From an uncultured Armatimonadota bacterium (GTDB lineage Bacteria; Armatimonadota; Fimbriimonadia; Fimbriimonadales; Fimbriimonadaceae), in NCBI GenBank assembly GCA_903927025.1, contig CAIYLG010000053.1, forward strand, positions 62,001 through 126,000: DNA of 64,000 nucleotides. The letters run 5' to 3'. The stretch's first letter is position 1, and each line of letters begins with the position of its first letter. This document shows positions 9,510-19,300 of the stretch, in pieces. Both the position numbers and the translations under genes were made by a program. The notes under the pieces are model-generated. The model was not told the DNA's origin and made no database searches. It was given only the letters and a program-made list of their open reading frames with translations.

Positions 9510-10506
9510 ACTTTGGAGCCACCGCACAACCGGTTCGACTGCTCTCAATCGCGGCATCAAGGATCCTGCATGCATCTGCCGCAATGACCGGGTCCCGAAA
9601 GCCAGTCGGCTCCTCGCCTGTTTCCATGCAGTGAAGGAAATACTTGGCTGGATTTGTTTCTTCCAGTGGAGCCGAAACAATATCAATTGGATCCTGGCCA
9701 GGCAAGTGACGCTTGAGCTGGTTGCCATAGACGGCCAGCGTGCCTGCCTTGCCGTGAACAACCGGATTCGCACTGGCATCAAAGGCCGCCGTAGCCCAAG
9801 TCCCTTCAAGGCTAACACTCATCTTGGGGTACTTCAGCGTAATGAGGGCATGGTCATCCACCACATCGTAATCCTTGGTGTAGTTGCCGCGAACGCAAAA
9901 AACAGACTCCGGCATGCCAAACAAGAACCGCGCAAGCGCCGCGCCGTAAGAGCCGAAGTCAGCGATCGCTCCACCACCATTTAGTGCTTCGTCGTAAAGC
10001 CATCCCACAAAATATTCGTCGCAGCCGATCTCCTTAGGGCCACTGTGGCCAATTCGGAATCTCATATGGAATGCATGGCCAATCGCCCCTTGTTCGATCT
10101 GCTTCTTGAGTTCATACACCCAAGGGTTCCAGGCAAGTGGCCAGTTGATCATCAGGGCTTTACCGCTCGATCTTTGCGCAGCCAGCATCTTGTCAGCATC
10201 CTCAGCATTCGCCGCCATCGCCTTCTCAACCAGGCATGGAATCCCTAGTTCGAGCGCGGCAACCGTAATTTCTGAAGACTCTCGATTGTTGCTCGTCACA
10301 AGGAGAGCGTCAATTTCTTCGGACTTCAACATCTGCCGCCAGTCGGTGTAGGTTTTCAGGAAATCTGGTGCGGCTTTTTCCAGTAGCGGAGTCGCATCCG
10401 CGCAGGCCACGAGTTTGGCGTTCGGCACCTTCTTCCATGCATCAATCAGGCCCCAAACGTGGCCATGCGTCAATCCGGCGACGCCTACCCGTACGATCTT
10501 GTCCAT
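9508..10506 (-). CDS. Gfo/Idh/MocA family oxidoreductase
   Basis: A 332-residue protein with an N-terminal Rossmann fold: VRVGVAGLTHGHVWGLIDAW, where the GxGxxG loop is changed to GLTHGH. A C-terminal alpha/beta domain includes GGGAIADFGSYGA. The family oxidises or reduces sugars and related compounds with NAD(P). The usual EKP motif near residue 97 reads EKA here, with the functional Lys kept. The substrate cannot be assigned. The start ATG lies 6 nt after TATAAG, so the transcript may be leaderless. A perfect 32-bp palindrome covers the -35 region, so the gene is probably under tight operator control. Confidence 0.9.
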   Translation of the reverse strand: MDKIVRVGVAGLTHGHVWGLIDAWKKVPNAKLVACADATPLLEKAAPDFLKTYTDWRQMLKSEEIDALLVTSNNRESSEITVAALELGIPCLVEKAMAANAEDADKMLAAQRSSGKALMINWPLAWNPWVYELKKQIEQGAIGHAFHMRFRIGHSGPKEIGCDEYFVGWLYDEALNGGGAIADFGSYGAALARFLFGMPESVFCVRGNYTKDYDVVDDHALITLKYPKMSVSLEGTWATAAFDASANPVVHGKAGTLAVYGNQLKRHLPGQDPIDIVSAPLEETNPAKYFLHCMETGEEPTGFRDPVIAADACRILDAAIESSRTGCAVAPK

Positions 10507-10512
10507 CGGCTT

Positions 10513-10518
10513 CTTATA
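10513..10518 (-). promoter_or_regulatory. -10 box TATAAG of the oxidoreductase gene
   Basis: TATAAG on the minus strand, 6 nt before the ATG at 10506. It matches the TATAAT consensus at five of six positions, with the palindrome just upstream. Confidence 0.5.
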
Positions 10519-10530
10519 CCAGTTGCCTCA

Positions 10531-10562
10531 TCAAGTGTTCTCATCTGGATGAGAACACTTGA
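10531..10562. promoter_or_regulatory. Perfect 32-bp palindrome, likely operator
   Basis: TCAAGTGTTCTCATC (10531-10545), TG, then its exact complement (10548-10562). A 2-nt centre is too tight for a good hairpin loop but suits binding by a dimeric repressor or activator. It lies over the expected -35 region of the oxidoreductase promoter, 25 nt upstream of its start codon, and about 38 nt before the tRNA-Leu gene on the other strand. Confidence 0.6.
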
Positions 10563-10599
10563 ACGATGCAGCACCCTAACTGGGTATTATTTCTTGCCG

Positions 10600-10685
10600 G
10601 CCGGGGTGGCGGAATGGTAGACGCGGTGGTCTCAAACACCATTGGGGTTAAACCCGTGCGGGTTCGAGTCCCGCCCCCGGCACCA
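10600..10685 (+). tRNA. tRNA-Leu(CAA)
   Basis: An 86-nt class II tRNA. The acceptor arm GCCGGGG (10600-10606) pairs with CCCCGGC before the discriminator A and an encoded CCA end. The D arm is GCGG...CGC, and the anticodon loop CTCAAAC (10631-10637) has anticodon CAA at 10633-10635. A long variable arm follows (GGGGTTAAACCCG), then the T arm GCGGGTTCGAGTCCCGC. It reads the Leu codon UUG. The lipoprotein gene on the opposite strand ends 1 nt beyond it. Confidence 0.95.
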
Positions 10686-10686
10686 G

Positions 10687-11250
10687 CTATGCATCGCTTG
10701 CTGTAACGCGCCCACCCATCGTTTTGATAGCTTCCTGGATTGCCTGAACGGCAGTCTCAAGGCTCGCATCGGTCTCGTCAAGCTGACTTCCTGCAGGGTC
10801 TGGCGGATGGCTGTCTAATAGATCGCCAACCACATCCTGCGCATCCAAGAGATCGTCTAGTGCCTCATTGGCAGCATCGATCGTTTCAAGTTTTCTTTCG
10901 TCTTGCGCGGCGAAATCAGATTTGAACTGCCCCAGCGCAGGTGGCTCCGATCCAAATTCCGCAAGTAGCTTGCCGGCAGCATCGACCTTGACACCGACTG
11001 CAGTGAGCGCCTCTTTGGTCAATCCGGCCTGCTGGGCCGCCATCTCTTTGGCAGTTTTTCTTATCTCTTCAATCGCATCCAGCGAAGCGCCGATTTGGTA
11101 ACTTGCAGAACGCATCTGCTCATAGAGTCGCTGCACTGGATCTTTTGGAACTTCTGCCTTCGCAGGCGCTGTAGACACACTCTGAGTGGTCGCGGGCTTC
11201 GAACAGCCCACAAGGCACACGAGACACAACAGAAGAGCGGAGCGAGACAC
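10687..11250 (-). CDS. Predicted lipoprotein of unknown function
   Basis: A 187-residue protein beginning with a lipoprotein signal (SRSALLLCLVCLVGC), where LVGC is the lipobox. The mature part is mostly helical and acidic. Repeated heptad-like stretches (LYEQMRSASYQIGASLDAIEEIRKTAKEMAAQQ, LDDLLDAQDVVGDLLD) suggest a coiled-coil or helical bundle. No family is recognised. Two in-frame GTG codons are possible starts: 11256, and 11250, which lies 7 nt after a TAGCAT box and so fits leaderless transcription. The gene is transcribed toward the tRNA and away from the exbB cluster. Confidence 0.7.
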   Translation of the reverse strand: MSRSALLLCLVCLVGCSKPATTQSVSTAPAKAEVPKDPVQRLYEQMRSASYQIGASLDAIEEIRKTAKEMAAQQAGLTKEALTAVGVKVDAAGKLLAEFGSEPPALGQFKSDFAAQDERKLETIDAANEALDDLLDAQDVVGDLLDSHPPDPAGSQLDETDASLETAVQAIQEAIKTMGGRVTASDA

Positions 11251-11257
11251 GGCCACG

Positions 11258-11263
11258 ATGCTA
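11258..11263 (-). promoter_or_regulatory. -10 box TAGCAT of a leaderless promoter (lipoprotein gene)
   Basis: TAGCAT on the minus strand is followed by 7 nt and the GTG at 11250. A competing reading is that AAAAGG just upstream acts as a ribosome site for the GTG at 11256. Confidence 0.45.
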
Positions 11264-11365
11264 CCTTTTGAATGCAGGTGTCCAGCCGTCCCGTTAGCCG
11301 CAAAAAGGACCAATTCTGAGAAATCTCTTGCACAGGTATTTGAACCTGAAAGGTACCCCCATGGG

Positions 11366-11371
11366 GTATGA
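11366..11371 (+). promoter_or_regulatory. -10 box TATGAT of the exbB-exbD-tonB cluster, with adjoining palindrome
   Basis: TATGAT lies about 40 nt before the exbB start and overlaps the end of the palindrome TACCCC-CAT-GGGGTA (11353-11367). A ribosome site GGGGAG lies near 11396-11401. No good -35 box at 17 nt is visible. The palindrome may be a regulator site. Confidence 0.5.
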
Positions 11372-11410
11372 TCAGCCCCACATGGAAAGACTGCTGGGGA
11401 GACACCGCGC

Positions 11411-12031
11411 TTGAACGTTGTAATGGAATTCATCAAGAACGGTGGGGTCATGATGTACCCGCTCGTTCTTTGCTCCATCGTTATGGTGTCGCTGATTATT
11501 GAGCGAGTGATTGTCCTAAGAAAGGCAGCTGTTGATGGAGATGAACTTCTCGAAGAAATCAAAAAGGTGTTCACTCCAGGTGGCGATGCAACCAAGGCAA
11601 TGGAAGTCGCGAAAGAGTTCGGCGGTCCTCTTGGACGAATGTTTCAGCGAGGTCTGAAAAACTCCCAGCGCAGCGCCGATGCCATCGAAATGGCCATGGA
11701 ACAGGAAGCGGCAAATGAGACCCCAGCGCTTGAAGCCAATCTTCCCATTATTAAAACGATTATCAATATCGCCCCGTTGTTGGGACTACTCGGAACGATT
11801 GCTGGAATGATCTCCTCCTTCCGAGCCGCATCACAGCAGGGATTGTCCAATCCGACGCAGATTCTCGGCGGAATCTCTGAAGCATTGATCTCAACTGCGA
11901 CGGGCATTACACTCGCCGTTGTCGGATTTGTGATGTACAACTACTTCGCAAACCAGGTTCGCAAGCTGATCGAAGACATGGAGTATTACGGCGCAGAGCT
12001 CGTGAACTACCTTACCGGCAGGTTGGACTAG
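11411..12031 (+). CDS. exbB: ExbB/TolQ/MotA-family proton channel subunit
   Basis: A 206-residue inner-membrane protein. A first transmembrane helix (GGVMMYPLVLCSIVMVSLIIERVIVL) is followed by a cytoplasmic loop. The MotA/TolQ/ExbB signature then runs through two helices (IAPLLGLLGTIAGMISSF and ALISTATGITLAVVGFVMYNYF). With ExbD it forms the proton channel that energises TonB. The start is TTG at 11411, with GGGGAG about 9 nt upstream. An ATG four codons later is an alternative. It leads a tight cluster with exbD, tonB and a TonB-dependent receptor, so it probably serves outer-membrane transport and not Tol-Pal. Confidence 0.93.
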   Translation: MNVVMEFIKNGGVMMYPLVLCSIVMVSLIIERVIVLRKAAVDGDELLEEIKKVFTPGGDATKAMEVAKEFGGPLGRMFQRGLKNSQRSADAIEMAMEQEAANETPALEANLPIIKTIINIAPLLGLLGTIAGMISSFRAASQQGLSNPTQILGGISEALISTATGITLAVVGFVMYNYFANQVRKLIEDMEYYGAELVNYLTGRLD

Positions 12032-12034
12032 TTC

Positions 12035-12448
12035 GTGAGGAAGCGAGTCCAGATAAGCCGACGAAAGTCGGTGGAAGAACCTGAAATCATCGTCATCCCG
12101 ATGATCGACGTGATGATGTTTCTGCTGTTCTTCTTCATGGTTGCATCCTTAGCCATGGTCACTCAAAACGCCATCCCGGTCACGCTTCCAAAGGCGTCCT
12201 CCTCTCAGGACGAAAACGCACAAACCATCACCATCACCATTCGACCCGATCAGTCGGTGTATCTCAACACGACACCGATGACGATGGACAAACTTGAAGC
12301 AGGACTTGAGAAGCTCAAGGTCGGCCCCAAGAACGTGGTGACGATCAATGCGGACGAGCGCGTACCGCATGGTACGGTGATCGCCGCGATGGATGAGGCT
12401 AGAAAAGCTGGCGTTGTCGCCTTCGGATTTGCCACGAATAGGAAGTAA
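12035..12448 (+). CDS. exbD: ExbD/TolR-family biopolymer transport protein
   Basis: A 137-residue protein with one N-terminal transmembrane helix (IPMIDVMMFLLFFFMVASLAM). The conserved channel Asp is visible in VIPMIDVMM. A periplasmic domain ends with GTVIAAMDEARKAGVVAFGFAT, typical of ExbD. It pairs with the ExbB subunit to couple proton flow to TonB. The start is GTG, 3 nt after the exbB stop, and the tonB ATG follows its own stop by 2 nt, so the three are co-translated. Confidence 0.93.
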   Translation: MRKRVQISRRKSVEEPEIIVIPMIDVMMFLLFFFMVASLAMVTQNAIPVTLPKASSSQDENAQTITITIRPDQSVYLNTTPMTMDKLEAGLEKLKVGPKNVVTINADERVPHGTVIAAMDEARKAGVVAFGFATNRK

Positions 12449-12450
12449 CG

Positions 12451-13254
12451 ATGTCTAGAAGAAGGCGCAAGAACCCGCTTCTCGCTCGGATTATCACGGG
12501 CACGATCATTGCTCACATTATTGTCTTGCCGATCGCTGCCCATTTCGGAGCGTTCGACAAGATCAAGAAGCAGTTTAGTGACTCAAGGGTCACGTTGGTC
12601 CCCGCTCCCAAGCAGGTGAAGGACAAGGATCAGGCAAAGGAGCACAAGTCCAAGCCGAAGCCAGCGAAAACGGCAGGAAAGTCTGCGGCTAGGCGCGGCG
12701 GACCGGTGAAGGCTGATCCAAACCGTCAGAAAGTTGTTGCCGATAACTCCTCAAATCCTGGTGCGACAACAGACGGACCAGGAATCGTCCAGGGCACGAA
12801 AACGGACGCTGGCGCTATTCCACCTCCTTCAGCAGGGGCAGGAACACCAAAGAACAATGCCGGTGGTGGGGGTGCCCCTGAGACGACACCACCCGTTAAG
12901 CCGCCTGTAGCGCCACCCCTAACTCCACCTGCGCCAGTTCCGCCCAAGCCAGAGGAAACCCCTAAGCCGAAACACATTCCTGTTTATGCAGAACCCGCAC
13001 AGGACTACTCGCCCCAGCCAACCATTCCCAACGACCTTCGGAATGAGCCGCTTGAAAAGAATTTCGTTGCCTTGTTTACAGTTGGAGCGGACGGAAAACC
13101 GATAGACGTCAAAATGACCCAGTCCACTGGGAGCCTAGAGCTGGATGAGATTGCCCTCAAGACCGCCAAACAGTGGCGATTTAAACCCGCAACGCTTGAT
13201 GGCAGCGGTGTGACGAGCAAAGTAAAGCTAACGATTGAGTTTAAAGTCGAATGA
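12451..13254 (+). CDS. tonB: TonB energy-transducing protein
   Basis: A 267-residue protein with basic N-terminus and single membrane helix (LLARIITGTIIAHIIVLPIAAHF). A long Lys- and Pro-rich periplasmic spacer includes runs of PPVKPP and PPAPVPPKPEE. The C-terminal TonB domain is visible as FTVGADGKPIDVKMTQSTGSLELDEIALKTAKQWRFKPA. It spans the periplasm to energise TonB-dependent receptors. Its last 4 nt (ATGA) overlap the start of the receptor gene, which indicates that this TonB is dedicated to that receptor. Confidence 0.95.
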   Translation: MSRRRRKNPLLARIITGTIIAHIIVLPIAAHFGAFDKIKKQFSDSRVTLVPAPKQVKDKDQAKEHKSKPKPAKTAGKSAARRGGPVKADPNRQKVVADNSSNPGATTDGPGIVQGTKTDAGAIPPPSAGAGTPKNNAGGGGAPETTPPVKPPVAPPLTPPAPVPPKPEETPKPKHIPVYAEPAQDYSPQPTIPNDLRNEPLEKNFVALFTVGADGKPIDVKMTQSTGSLELDEIALKTAKQWRFKPATLDGSGVTSKVKLTIEFKVE

Positions 13255-15728
13255 ATAAACCGCGCCTTCTCGTGCTTGCCTTAGGGATGGTTTCTGCGTC
13301 TGCATGTCAGGCTGCAACCGCCTCCCTAATGAGGGTGGTTGTGGTGGATCCGTTGACGTCACTTCCGGTCGCCGCGAGAATCACCCTTTCCTCTCCCAAC
13401 CCCCATATTCAGCCGTTAGTGGCAGCCGTACCGATCGAAGGGCTTCTCGTGGACGCCCATACGATGAGTCTTGGAATCCAAAGCAGCGGCAATGCAAGTT
13501 CGACCGTTCTCGTTCCCCTCGGGACGTCGTCCGTCATTCAGGCTGGCCAAGATCAAGAACGTCCGATCAAAGAGATCACCATCCGAGTAACGGCACCCCT
13601 CATCAGAGCCAAGCAGGCCGTGCATGAAGGTCAGAGTACGGTTCGAACCAGCAACGATATCAAGACGTTTAGCGGATCGATTGGCGCAGGTGCGAACAGC
13701 TTGACCAACGGACAAAAGGGCGTCGCCGAAGACTCTGGCGGTCAGCAGCACGTTCGAGGAGAGCACGCTGAAATTGCCTACGTCGTCGACGGCGTCCCCC
13801 TTCCCGATACCCTCTCCGGCCGGCAGGGCTCCATCGTTGTCCCTTCCACAATCGATTCGCTGGAAATGCTGACCGGAGGGTACGCACCGGAGTTTGGTGG
13901 TCAGACTGCTGCGGTCCTCAACATTGCCACATTGCCCGGAGCTAAAAAGGCAAGCAATCTGTTTTCCCTTCAGGCTGGAAGCTTCAACGCACTCAACACA
14001 GAATTAACGTCTCAGGGCCCAATTGGCTCACGGACCAGCTACGTTTTTGACATTGGAGAGACCAGTTCCAGCAATGCACTAGAACCCCAACAGCCGAACT
14101 ATCAGACAGCCCATAACGGAGGCTTCTCAGAAAGCTACTTCGGCAAGCTGAAGTACCTTCTGAGCCCCAAAGATGATCTTACGCTCACGCTGAGCAACAA
14201 TCCAGATGCGCTCCAAATTGGAAACCGCGCCGGCTTGCCATCTTCCTTTGCCCAAGCGGGCCAAGGGTATGGTTTCCTGGGTTTGCGAGATGCCAACGGC
14301 GTTGAATCTGGTCTCAACGGAAGCAATGCAGGTCTTCTCGGGTCTGCGACGATGCCGCTCGGATCTCAGCAAGCGGACCACATGGATATCAACCAGCATG
14401 AGGTCAGTGAATTTGCGACCCTCCAATACCACCGCCGTGTTGGAGACAACGATTCTGCGCAGATCGCCATCACTGCCCTCCACTCTGGTCAAACCGTCGA
14501 CAACAACAACGTTCACTTTGACGCTCAGACCCTGTTCACCCAGCATGTGGACAATAGCGTGGAGTACGACCCGAGTTCAACCCGAAACGTCCACCACCTT
14601 CAGGGAGAGGGAAGCTACCAGGCCGTAAGGGGTAACCACAAGTTGAAGGCTGGATTCCTCGTTGACGCTCAGACAGGTCATGAGACTTACAACATCCAGG
14701 CGGAGAGCCAGCTAGCCCTTGATGAGCTTCACGTAGTGGCACCCAACCTGTGCCCAGTCGGTCACCTGACCGGAGCAATGGATGTGCTTGGCAACCCCGT
14801 TTACGTTGCCACCTCTAGCGCCTACCCAACGGTGAGTCTCTCACGAGTCGGTTCGTATAAGGCGGGCTATATCCAGGACACATGGCAGATTTCAAAGCGA
14901 TTCTCGGCCAACTATGGCCTTCGAGTGGACGCATACACCCAGAACCAGAGCCTCGGACAGTCCTCGGTGTCTGATGTCGTTTATTCACCTCGTTTTAACT
15001 TCAGCTACAAGCTAAGCAAGCAAGACGATGTCCGCTGGTCCTATGACAAGCTGTTTGACACGCCTCCTCTCGCCCAAGGTGCGATTGTTGGTCAGCCGAT
15101 CCAACCGGAAACACTGAATCAATACGACATCTCAATTGAGCATCGCCTGCCTCACGGGCAAACGATCTCCCTGGGCTACTACTACAAAGACATCCGGAAC
15201 CAAGTCGATACCGGCCTATTGATCCCTGGATCGGAGATAGGGCTCTACTCGGCCGTCAACTTTCAAGTGGGAGCTGTCCATGGAACCGAGTTCTCCTACA
15301 ACATCGCCCCTGCCGGTGGTGTGGGTTGGGATGCATTCGTGAATGGAACGTACTCCGTTGCATCTCCAAACGGAAATGACAGCACTGGTGCGGCAGCCCC
15401 CACCTACAACGATCACGACCAACGGGAGACCGTCGGTACCGGCCTTGCCTATCAATGGAAGAGCGGCGCCTCCGCCGCGCTTACGTTCGACTATGGGAGT
15501 GGACTCGCCAGTAGCGTGGTGCCGCCGAATACAAGCCGGACTTCACGGACGCAAACCGACCTGCACATGACCACCGGAGACCACCTGTTTGGCGGGAAGG
15601 GTGGGCTTGGCTTAGACGTCACAAATCTGTTCGACAGCCGGAACGTTATCAACTTCCAGTCGGCTTTTAGTGGCACTCGATTCCAACTTGGACGCTCCAT
15701 CCTGATCTCAGCCTTCTGCAAGTTCTAG
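13251..15728 (+). CDS. TonB-dependent outer-membrane receptor
   Basis: An 825-residue protein with signal peptide (LLVLALGMVSASACQA). A carboxypeptidase-regulatory-like beta domain (about 25-105) comes next, then a plug domain with the QQHVRGEHAEIAYVVDGVPLPD motif near residues 165-185 and YAPEFGGQTAAVLNI. A large beta-barrel ends in an aromatic residue (ISAFCKF), as outer-membrane proteins do. The ligand is unknown; no siderophore or B12 gene is nearby. The start overlaps tonB by 4 nt. The receptor is followed after 60 nt by three genes for exported proteins, which may share its transcript. Confidence 0.93.
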   Translation: MNKPRLLVLALGMVSASACQAATASLMRVVVVDPLTSLPVAARITLSSPNPHIQPLVAAVPIEGLLVDAHTMSLGIQSSGNASSTVLVPLGTSSVIQAGQDQERPIKEITIRVTAPLIRAKQAVHEGQSTVRTSNDIKTFSGSIGAGANSLTNGQKGVAEDSGGQQHVRGEHAEIAYVVDGVPLPDTLSGRQGSIVVPSTIDSLEMLTGGYAPEFGGQTAAVLNIATLPGAKKASNLFSLQAGSFNALNTELTSQGPIGSRTSYVFDIGETSSSNALEPQQPNYQTAHNGGFSESYFGKLKYLLSPKDDLTLTLSNNPDALQIGNRAGLPSSFAQAGQGYGFLGLRDANGVESGLNGSNAGLLGSATMPLGSQQADHMDINQHEVSEFATLQYHRRVGDNDSAQIAITALHSGQTVDNNNVHFDAQTLFTQHVDNSVEYDPSSTRNVHHLQGEGSYQAVRGNHKLKAGFLVDAQTGHETYNIQAESQLALDELHVVAPNLCPVGHLTGAMDVLGNPVYVATSSAYPTVSLSRVGSYKAGYIQDTWQISKRFSANYGLRVDAYTQNQSLGQSSVSDVVYSPRFNFSYKLSKQDDVRWSYDKLFDTPPLAQGAIVGQPIQPETLNQYDISIEHRLPHGQTISLGYYYKDIRNQVDTGLLIPGSEIGLYSAVNFQVGAVHGTEFSYNIAPAGGVGWDAFVNGTYSVASPNGNDSTGAAAPTYNDHDQRETVGTGLAYQWKSGASAALTFDYGSGLASSVVPPNTSRTSRTQTDLHMTTGDHLFGGKGGLGLDVTNLFDSRNVINFQSAFSGTRFQLGRSILISAFCKF

Positions 15729-15788
15729 GCAACTCGTCAAGGAACACGACACCTCAACCACACTCAAACGTTTAGTGGTTGAAGGACT

Positions 15789-16328
15789 ATGTTGATTGCA
15801 CTCACTTTAGCCTTACAGCTGGGAGCCCTTCTCTCAGATCAAGACCGTCAACTGATTGACTTAGCGAGGGCCACTGTCGAAGCAGAAGTTCTGGGTAAAC
15901 AGCCCCCTCCACTCAAAGGGAGACTAGATTCCCGAGCGGTTTTTGTTACGATTGAGGTGAACGGTCAAGTACGCGGGTGCCGAGGTTCGCTTACTCCGAT
16001 CACAGCCCACTTGGAGGGCGATGTTTCACATTTCGCCCGTGCGGCTGCGGCCCATGATCCGCGCTATAAACCGTTGAACTCCAAGGATCTTAAATCTTTC
16101 TTGGTTACCATCACCGTCGTCGAATCTATTCAGCCAATTTCAGCCGTGGATGTCCTCGCCCCCACCGATGGATTAGTACTCGCTTCCGGATCGAAAAAGG
16201 GAATTGTGCTTCCTTTTGAAGGCAGAGACCCCAGAACCCGGCTCCGTTGGGCCTATCAAAAAGCGGGTGTGTCTGAAGGCGCACCGGCAGAACTCTATCT
16301 TTTGCATGCAAGGAGAACTCGAGGATGA
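15789..16328 (+). CDS. Exported AMMECR1-domain protein
   Basis: A 179-residue protein with the AMMECR1 signature: FVTIEVNGQVRGCRGSLTPI, then AAAAHDPRYKPL and FLVTITVVESIQPIS, ending in LYLLHARR. The biochemical role of this family is not established. Unusually, the N-terminus (MLIALTLALQLGALLSD) looks like a signal peptide or anchor, whereas AMMECR1 proteins are generally thought to be cytoplasmic. An SD-like GAAGGA lies 2 nt before the ATG. An inverted repeat, TCAACCAC (15754-15761) with GTGGTTGA (15775-15782), lies directly upstream and could form a leader hairpin. The stop overlaps the next gene by 4 nt. Confidence 0.8.
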   Translation: MLIALTLALQLGALLSDQDRQLIDLARATVEAEVLGKQPPPLKGRLDSRAVFVTIEVNGQVRGCRGSLTPITAHLEGDVSHFARAAAAHDPRYKPLNSKDLKSFLVTITVVESIQPISAVDVLAPTDGLVLASGSKKGIVLPFEGRDPRTRLRWAYQKAGVSEGAPAELYLLHARRTRG

Positions 16329-19300
16329 TTCATCTAACGCTTTTGGCCGCTCTGACGATGTCAGGGGCCGCAACTCAGGAATCCGAGCTGCATGTCTGGG
16401 TATCCAACAACGTCGCCCCGAGTTCAAAGATCCGGCTCAACATCAACACTCGAAATTTACCATCCGTCCACGTTCAGTGCTCTCCAGTGGACGCCTTGAA
16501 GTGGGTCACCTTTCCAGAGGGCAAGGAAAAGCCAAAACCACGACCAACATCTCCGCCAATTCGGAAGTTCGATTTTAAAATTGCCTCTCCTGAGCAGGCG
16601 CTCAACCCAACTGACGACTACTTTTCAAGGCAGGTGAACCTCCCACCGATGCCTACTGGCTTCTACCTCCTGGAATTCAGCGCCGGGCAGAAGACCGATT
16701 GGACGGTTGTCAACATCACGAATCTATGCGTGGATATCCATCGGTCCCCAACAAAAACATTAGGTTGGGTAACTAACTTTAAGACAGGCATTCCAGTCTC
16801 CGGAGCTAAGGTTGGTCTTTATACAATGTCGGGTGTCTTCCAACAGGTCGGAGAGACACAACGGGACGGGACGGTACTCTTTCAGACTCCCCCAGGAACC
16901 AGCAATCTCGTTGTTAGAACTCGAGACGACATCGCCGCAATCGCCAACAGCGGTATCAATCCAAACGGTCGTCTGAAGTGTCTCTTTCAAACAGATCGGC
17001 CAATTTACCGACCCGGACAGACCATCTCCTATAAGGCGATTCTTCGTTTGACTCACGATCAGGATTACGACAGAGTGAGTCAGTCATCGGTCAAAGTGCA
17101 ACTCCGAGACCCCCGAGACAATCCCCTAGATGAAGTCACCTTGACCTCAAACAATATGGGATCCGTCGCGGGGTCATTTAAGATCCCCCAGGAAGGGATG
17201 CTGGGGGCCTACACCCTTGTGCTGACTGACTCAAAGAGCAAACAGTCTGCGTACCAGACGTTCACTGTAGCTGCCTATCGAAAGCCCGAGTACAAGGTGG
17301 ATGTCAAGGCAGTGAAGAAGAGGTACCTCGCGGGAGATGACATCCACTTCATCGTCGATACCTCCTACTATTTTGGGGCGCCCGTTCCACAAGCCCAGGT
17401 CCGCTGGGTGATTCGGAGGACTGACTCGCCGTATTCCTCGATCCAAGATGAGGACCGTTGGTTCTACGGTGGGGACGGAAACCTCTACCCAAGGGATACA
17501 TTCCGGAATTCTGCGGCGGCTGCAGATGGGGAAGCGATTACTGATATCAGCGGAAAAGCAGACATCCTGTTCCACACCGATCCTGAAGCAGGTGATTCGG
17601 CCTATTCGATCAGTCTGACTGTTACCGATTCGTCCCGCCGCCAGGTTTCTGCCAGCAGCGGCGTTCCGGTTTATGCGTCTGAACTCCGCATTTCTTTGGA
17701 GGCGCTCAAGCAAACGGTGGCGATTGGCGACTTAGTGCCGCTCCGGATCAAACTAGCAGACCTCGATGGCAAAGCATCCTCGGGAAAGGTCTCGCTACAA
17801 GAAACGACCGGAGTCTGGAGCGACTCGGAAGGGAGATGGAAACCCAAGATTCTCACCACCAAAGTCGTAAACGTTCCGATTAGCGGGAGCTCAATTGTCG
17901 CATTGCCAGCGCTTGCGATCGGGACCGTCGAGTTTTCAGCCACCATAAAGGATTCAACCGGGCGCAAGAGCTATGCGCTTGCGTCGGCTTACGTCGCCGG
18001 ACTGAGACTGGATCCAGTTCAACAGAAGACACCCTCTCCACAACTTGATCTCCGTTTAAACAAGCATGTCTTTATGCCCGGGGACACGGTGCGAACCTAT
18101 TCGACCACCAATAACCCTTCGATGCCGGTGCTCTGCATTCTGTCGGGTGGAGACCTTTGGAACTACAAGGTTGTCTATGCAAAGGATGGAATTGCCATGT
18201 GGGCTCCGCAGGTTGGAGTCCATCAATCTCCTAACGCGTACATCGAAACAGAGCAGTGGGTCCACGGGCAGATGCTCCACCGGACGGCTCTGGTACCGGT
18301 TCCGGATAAGTCTCGACTGCTGAACGTAGAAGTTCAGCCAGATCACGCCGAGTACAAGCCAGGCGACAAAGCGACCTACCGAATTCGAACGACCAATGAT
18401 CATGGGAAAGGAATTTCCGCAGAAGTCTCTCTAGCGGTTATAGACGAAGCGATCTACGCGATCAGCCAGGACATTACGCCAGACCCCTACAGCTACTACT
18501 GGGGAATCCGTGAGAACAACGTGCAGATGTTCCAGTCCGCACCTGAGGAATTGTCGGGCGGCGCGTTCCAAAATGTGAACAGCGTGGCTCCGGTGAGGCA
18601 GCGATTTGAAGACACGGCTTTCTGGCATGCCATGGTGAAGACCGATGCCGCGGGGCAGGCAAGCGTCAGCTTTGAGATGCCGGGCAACCTCACCAGTTGG
18701 CGCGCAACCGCACGTGCGATCACCGAAGATACTCGGGTCGGTTCGACCCGCACCTCCGTTACCGCGACCCGACCGGTGACGTTTCGACTGGCAACTCCCA
18801 GGGTGATCTCTCAGGGAGACGTCCTCACCCTCGTTGGCACCATCAACAATCGCTCTGGGCAGGCATACGACTTCGACGCGTCGCTTCAGGCAAAGGACGG
18901 CTTCGTATCGTCACCCGAAACTCAGCGCGTGAGAATCGCGGCTCACTCAGAAGGAGTTGTGAAGTGGATTTTGGCAGCCAAGACGGTTCCCACATCGGGA
19001 AGCATGACTCTAACGGGTCGAGTCCTATCCGAGGGAGCGTCAAACCCAGACCTTGGGGATGCACTTCAGGTCGCAGTTCCGGTGGTCCCACGTGGACTTA
19101 CCGAGTCCACCCTTTTGGCAGGAAGCGTCAGCCACGCCTCCACCGAGAAATTCAGCCTTCCGAGCAACACTTTGTCCAAAGCGTCCTATATTGAGGTCGT
19201 CATTGCGGGCGGTATGCAGGCGGCTTCCCGTGAGAGGGCTCAAAACCTACTGAACGGTGGAAGGTACGGAACCATGTGGGCTGTCAATGGCCTCAAAGCA

